Assembly: GCA_024234505.1 (NCBI GenBank)
Contig: JACKOD010000001.1
Coordinates: forward strand, 744,001 to 808,000
Source of the DNA: Hahellaceae bacterium
Lineage (GTDB): Bacteria; Pseudomonadota; Gammaproteobacteria; Pseudomonadales; Oleiphilaceae
DNA length: 64,000 nt
Direction: 5' to 3'
The position numbers were made by a program, and so were the translations under genes. Of this stretch, positions 62,382-64,000 are shown piece after piece (positions within the stretch are counted from its first letter, which is position 1; every line of letters starts with the position of its first letter). The notes beneath the pieces were generated by a model that worked only from the letters and a program-made list of their open reading frames with translations, did no database searches and had not been told where the DNA came from.

Positions 62382-62415
62382 AATGCCCACACCTTATGTT
62401 GTGGGCATTTTTTTG
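62382..62415 (+). terminator. Terminator-like hairpin in front of the cobalamin adenosyltransferase gene
   Basis: AATGCCCACA at 62382-62391 pairs with TGTGGGCATT at 62400-62409, followed by a run of T. It sits only about 30 bases before the ATG at 62444 and after the cold-shock terminator. A smaller hairpin (TGCCA/TGGCA, 62364-62380) precedes it, and GGCAT-A-ATGCC across both gives an alternative pairing. This looks like an attenuator in the leader, or a second terminator for the upstream gene. Confidence 0.65.
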
Positions 62416-62443
62416 TCTGCGAAAAGCCAAATGGAGTCAATCA

Positions 62444-63070
62444 ATGAGCGTGCAAGACCCGGATCAGAAACATAAAAAAAAGATGCAAAAGCAGAAAGAG
62501 AAAGTTGATGCTCATATAGCGGCAGCGGATGTAGAACGGGGGGTTGTCATTCTCTTAACGGGAAACGGAAAAGGTAAAAGCAGTTCCGGCTTTGGTATGG
62601 TTTTGCGTGCGCTTGGCTACGATCAGAAGGTTGGTGTAGTACAGTTTATCAAAGGTGTTCAGCTCTCTGGAGAAGAAATTTTTCTAAAGGAAAAAGCAAC
62701 ACTGCTGCCAAATTTTGAAGCATCGGATTTTTATCAGATGGGGACGGGTTTTACCTGGGATACACAAGACCGGAGTGGCGACATAAAAGCGGCAGAGGAA
62801 ACTTGGGCGGTGGCTGAGCGTATGTTAAGTGATCCCCGCTACCATTTGGTGTTGCTGGATGAACTCACCTATATGCTGGCCTACAAATATCTGGACGAGC
62901 AACGGGTATTGGATGCCATCAAAAATCGCCCTCCCGAACAAAGCGTGATTGTGACGGGACGCGGCGGCGGCAGTGCAATACAGGAATTATCTGACACCGT
63001 ATCGGAAGTCAAAAATGTAAAACATGCCTATGACCATCATATCAAGGCACGTAAAGGAGTTGATTACTAA
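62444..63070 (+). CDS. cobO: Cob(I)yrinic acid a,c-diamide adenosyltransferase (CobO/BtuR/CobA type)
   Basis: A 208-residue ATP:corrinoid adenosyltransferase from the ATG at 62444; upstream in-frame codons overlap the terminator-like hairpin. The P-loop TGNGKGKSS is at residues 39-47. VGVVQFIKG, LLDELTYML and the C-terminal VKHAYDHHIKARKGVDY are all diagnostic of the BtuR/CobA family. It adds the adenosyl group to cobalamin precursors in the cytosol. I do not see a cobalamin riboswitch upstream. It is convergent with the helicase gene that follows. Confidence 0.95.
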   Translation: MSVQDPDQKHKKKMQKQKEKVDAHIAAADVERGVVILLTGNGKGKSSSGFGMVLRALGYDQKVGVVQFIKGVQLSGEEIFLKEKATLLPNFEASDFYQMGTGFTWDTQDRSGDIKAAEETWAVAERMLSDPRYHLVLLDELTYMLAYKYLDEQRVLDAIKNRPPEQSVIVTGRGGGSAIQELSDTVSEVKNVKHAYDHHIKARKGVDY

Positions 63071-63083
63071 GGTTGGGGTACGG

Positions 63084-63118
63084 TGGTGGATTCTTCGCTT
63101 TCGACGGAATCCACCACA
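63084..63118. terminator. Hairpin between convergent cobO and helicase genes
   Basis: A perfect 11-base stem, GTGGTGGATTC at 63084-63094 with its complement at 63108-63118, closes on a 13-base loop. There is no T run on either side. It overlaps nothing coding and could serve as a weak bidirectional stop between the two converging genes. Confidence 0.5.
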
Positions 63119-63127
63119 CAGTGATGG

Positions 63128-64000
63128 CTAACGCGGTTTTTTGGGATTATTGCCCGCCGGTTTACGGCTTCCCGGTTTTGCTGGATTGGTGCGTGACGGC
63201 GGTCTTTTACCTGCGTAAGGCTTCTTCGCTGACGGGGTGTGATCATGAACTTTATGACCCGCGGCAACTTCGCCGGAACGTTGCCCATCCCGATGCCCGG
63301 GCTTGGGTTTCTTGGGCTTTTTAGGACTTATCGGCCGATTAGGGAGTCGCGAGGGCGGTACGTCATGAATGGGCTCAAACCCGTCGATCACTTTGCGAGT
63401 TAAAAGCTGATTGATGACTCGCTCAATATCAAATAGCTGTTTGGCTTCGTCGGCACTGACCAGCGAAACGGCCTGCCCATTGGCACCGGCACGACCGGTA
63501 CGGCCGATACGGTGAACATAGTCCTCCGGAACATTCGGCAAGTCGAAATTAACCACTTGAGGCAGTTGGTTAATATCCAGCCCGCGCGCGGCAATGTCGG
63601 TGGCCACCAGCATTTTAACCGTGCCATTTTTGAACTCTTCGAGTGCTTTGGTACGTGAACCCTGGCTTTTGTTGCCATGAATTGCGGCGGCATTGATGCC
63701 ACTGATTTCCATAAAGCGTGCCAGTTTGTCGGCACCCCGTTTGGTTTTGGTGAATACCAGTACCTGCTCCCATTTACCTTGTTTGACCAGTTGTAAAAGC
63801 AAATCAGGCTTTTTCTTTTTGTCGACCGGACTGATCCACTGGCTTACGGTGGTCGCTGTTTTATTGCGAGGGCTGACAGAGATTTCGACCGGGTTAGTCA
63901 GAATGCCTTTGGCCAACTGTCTGATTTCATCCGAAAACGTCGCTGAAAACAGCAGGTTCTGACGATTTTTGGGTAACAGAGCCAGAATCCGGCGAATATC
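63128..64000 (-). CDS. DEAD-box RNA helicase, RhlE-like (3' part, truncated by the window end)
   Basis: This is the C-terminal part of a superfamily 2 RNA helicase. The frame is open to the window edge, so the start and the DEAD box lie outside. Visible motifs are SAT (LLFSATFSDEI), the helicase C-terminal domain with VLVFTKTKRGADKLA, motif V ATDIAARGLDI and motif VI HRIGRTGRAG. A long basic, proline- and lysine-rich tail (PKKPKKPKPGHRDGQ onward) follows, as in RhlE-type proteins, where it aids RNA binding. It ends opposite cobO. Confidence 0.94.
   Translation of the reverse strand, partial: DIRRILALLPKNRQNLLFSATFSDEIRQLAKGILTNPVEISVSPRNKTATTVSQWISPVDKKKKPDLLLQLVKQGKWEQVLVFTKTKRGADKLARFMEISGINAAAIHGNKSQGSRTKALEEFKNGTVKMLVATDIAARGLDINQLPQVVNFDLPNVPEDYVHRIGRTGRAGANGQAVSLVSADEAKQLFDIERVINQLLTRKVIDGFEPIHDVPPSRLPNRPISPKKPKKPKPGHRDGQRSGEVAAGHKVHDHTPSAKKPYAGKRPPSRTNPAKPGSRKPAGNNPKKPR

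Noticed and set aside
62346..62443. Cobalamin riboswitch before cobO
   Set aside because: The interval is under 100 bases and lacks the conserved B12-box pattern; only simple hairpins are present.

Overview
The window is chromosomal DNA of a gammaproteobacterium. The order tRNA cluster - tig - clpP - clpX - lon - hupB - ppiD is the Pseudomonadales/Cellvibrionales-type arrangement, and the large exosortase A (XrtA/EpsH) exopolysaccharide locus suggests a marine or sediment, biofilm-forming relative. Base composition is moderate, and I cannot name a genus from sequence alone.

Region 1 (1-12260) is accessory DNA. A tyrosine-recombinase gene broken by a frameshift and a stop codon (about 612-1285) is followed by a small unknown gene (1303-1674). 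Next come two very large genes that match a Druantia type III anti-phage system: druH (1708-5130) and the DUF1998 helicase druE (5134-11358). After these lie a 13-bp-stem hairpin, a gene fragment and a GFA-family gene.

Region 2 (12389-21680) is core housekeeping DNA: a strong stable-RNA promoter, tRNA-Pro(TGG), tRNA-Arg(TCT), tRNA-His(GTG) and tRNA-Leu(TAG), then the protein quality-control block tig, clpP, clpX, lon, hupB and ppiD. Clear intrinsic terminators and a candidate heat-shock promoter for lon are visible.

Region 3 (21706-59258) is a near-complete XrtA/PEP-CTERM exopolysaccharide locus. It holds a nucleotide-sugar dehydrogenase, an initiating sugar transferase, and a leftward operon (export lipoprotein, chain-length factor, tyrosine autokinase, outer-membrane barrel, ATPase). 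A long rightward operon follows: UDP-GlcNAc 2-epimerase, deacetylase, FemAB-like protein, glycosyltransferases, exosortase A, amidotransferase, Wzy-like ligase, TPR protein, flippase, further transferases and a second deacetylase. The right end carries an acyltransferase, an asparagine-synthetase-like protein without the glutaminase cysteine, an acyl carrier protein, the two exosortase-associated hydrolases, a second Wzy-like polymerase with an inserted non-membrane domain, and a heparinase II/III-like lyase. The dehydrogenase, epimerase, amidotransferase and lyase together suggest a polymer containing amino sugars and uronic acids that may be amidated. No PEP-CTERM substrate protein and no PrsK/PrsR regulator is in the window. 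A -24/-12 (sigma-54) type site sits in front of the initiating transferase.

Region 4 (59411-64000) returns to general genes: PilZ protein, small lipoprotein, SCO protein, alpha/beta hydrolase, cold-shock protein with a consensus promoter and long leader, cob(I)alamin adenosyltransferase, and the 3' part of a DEAD-box RNA helicase running off the window end.
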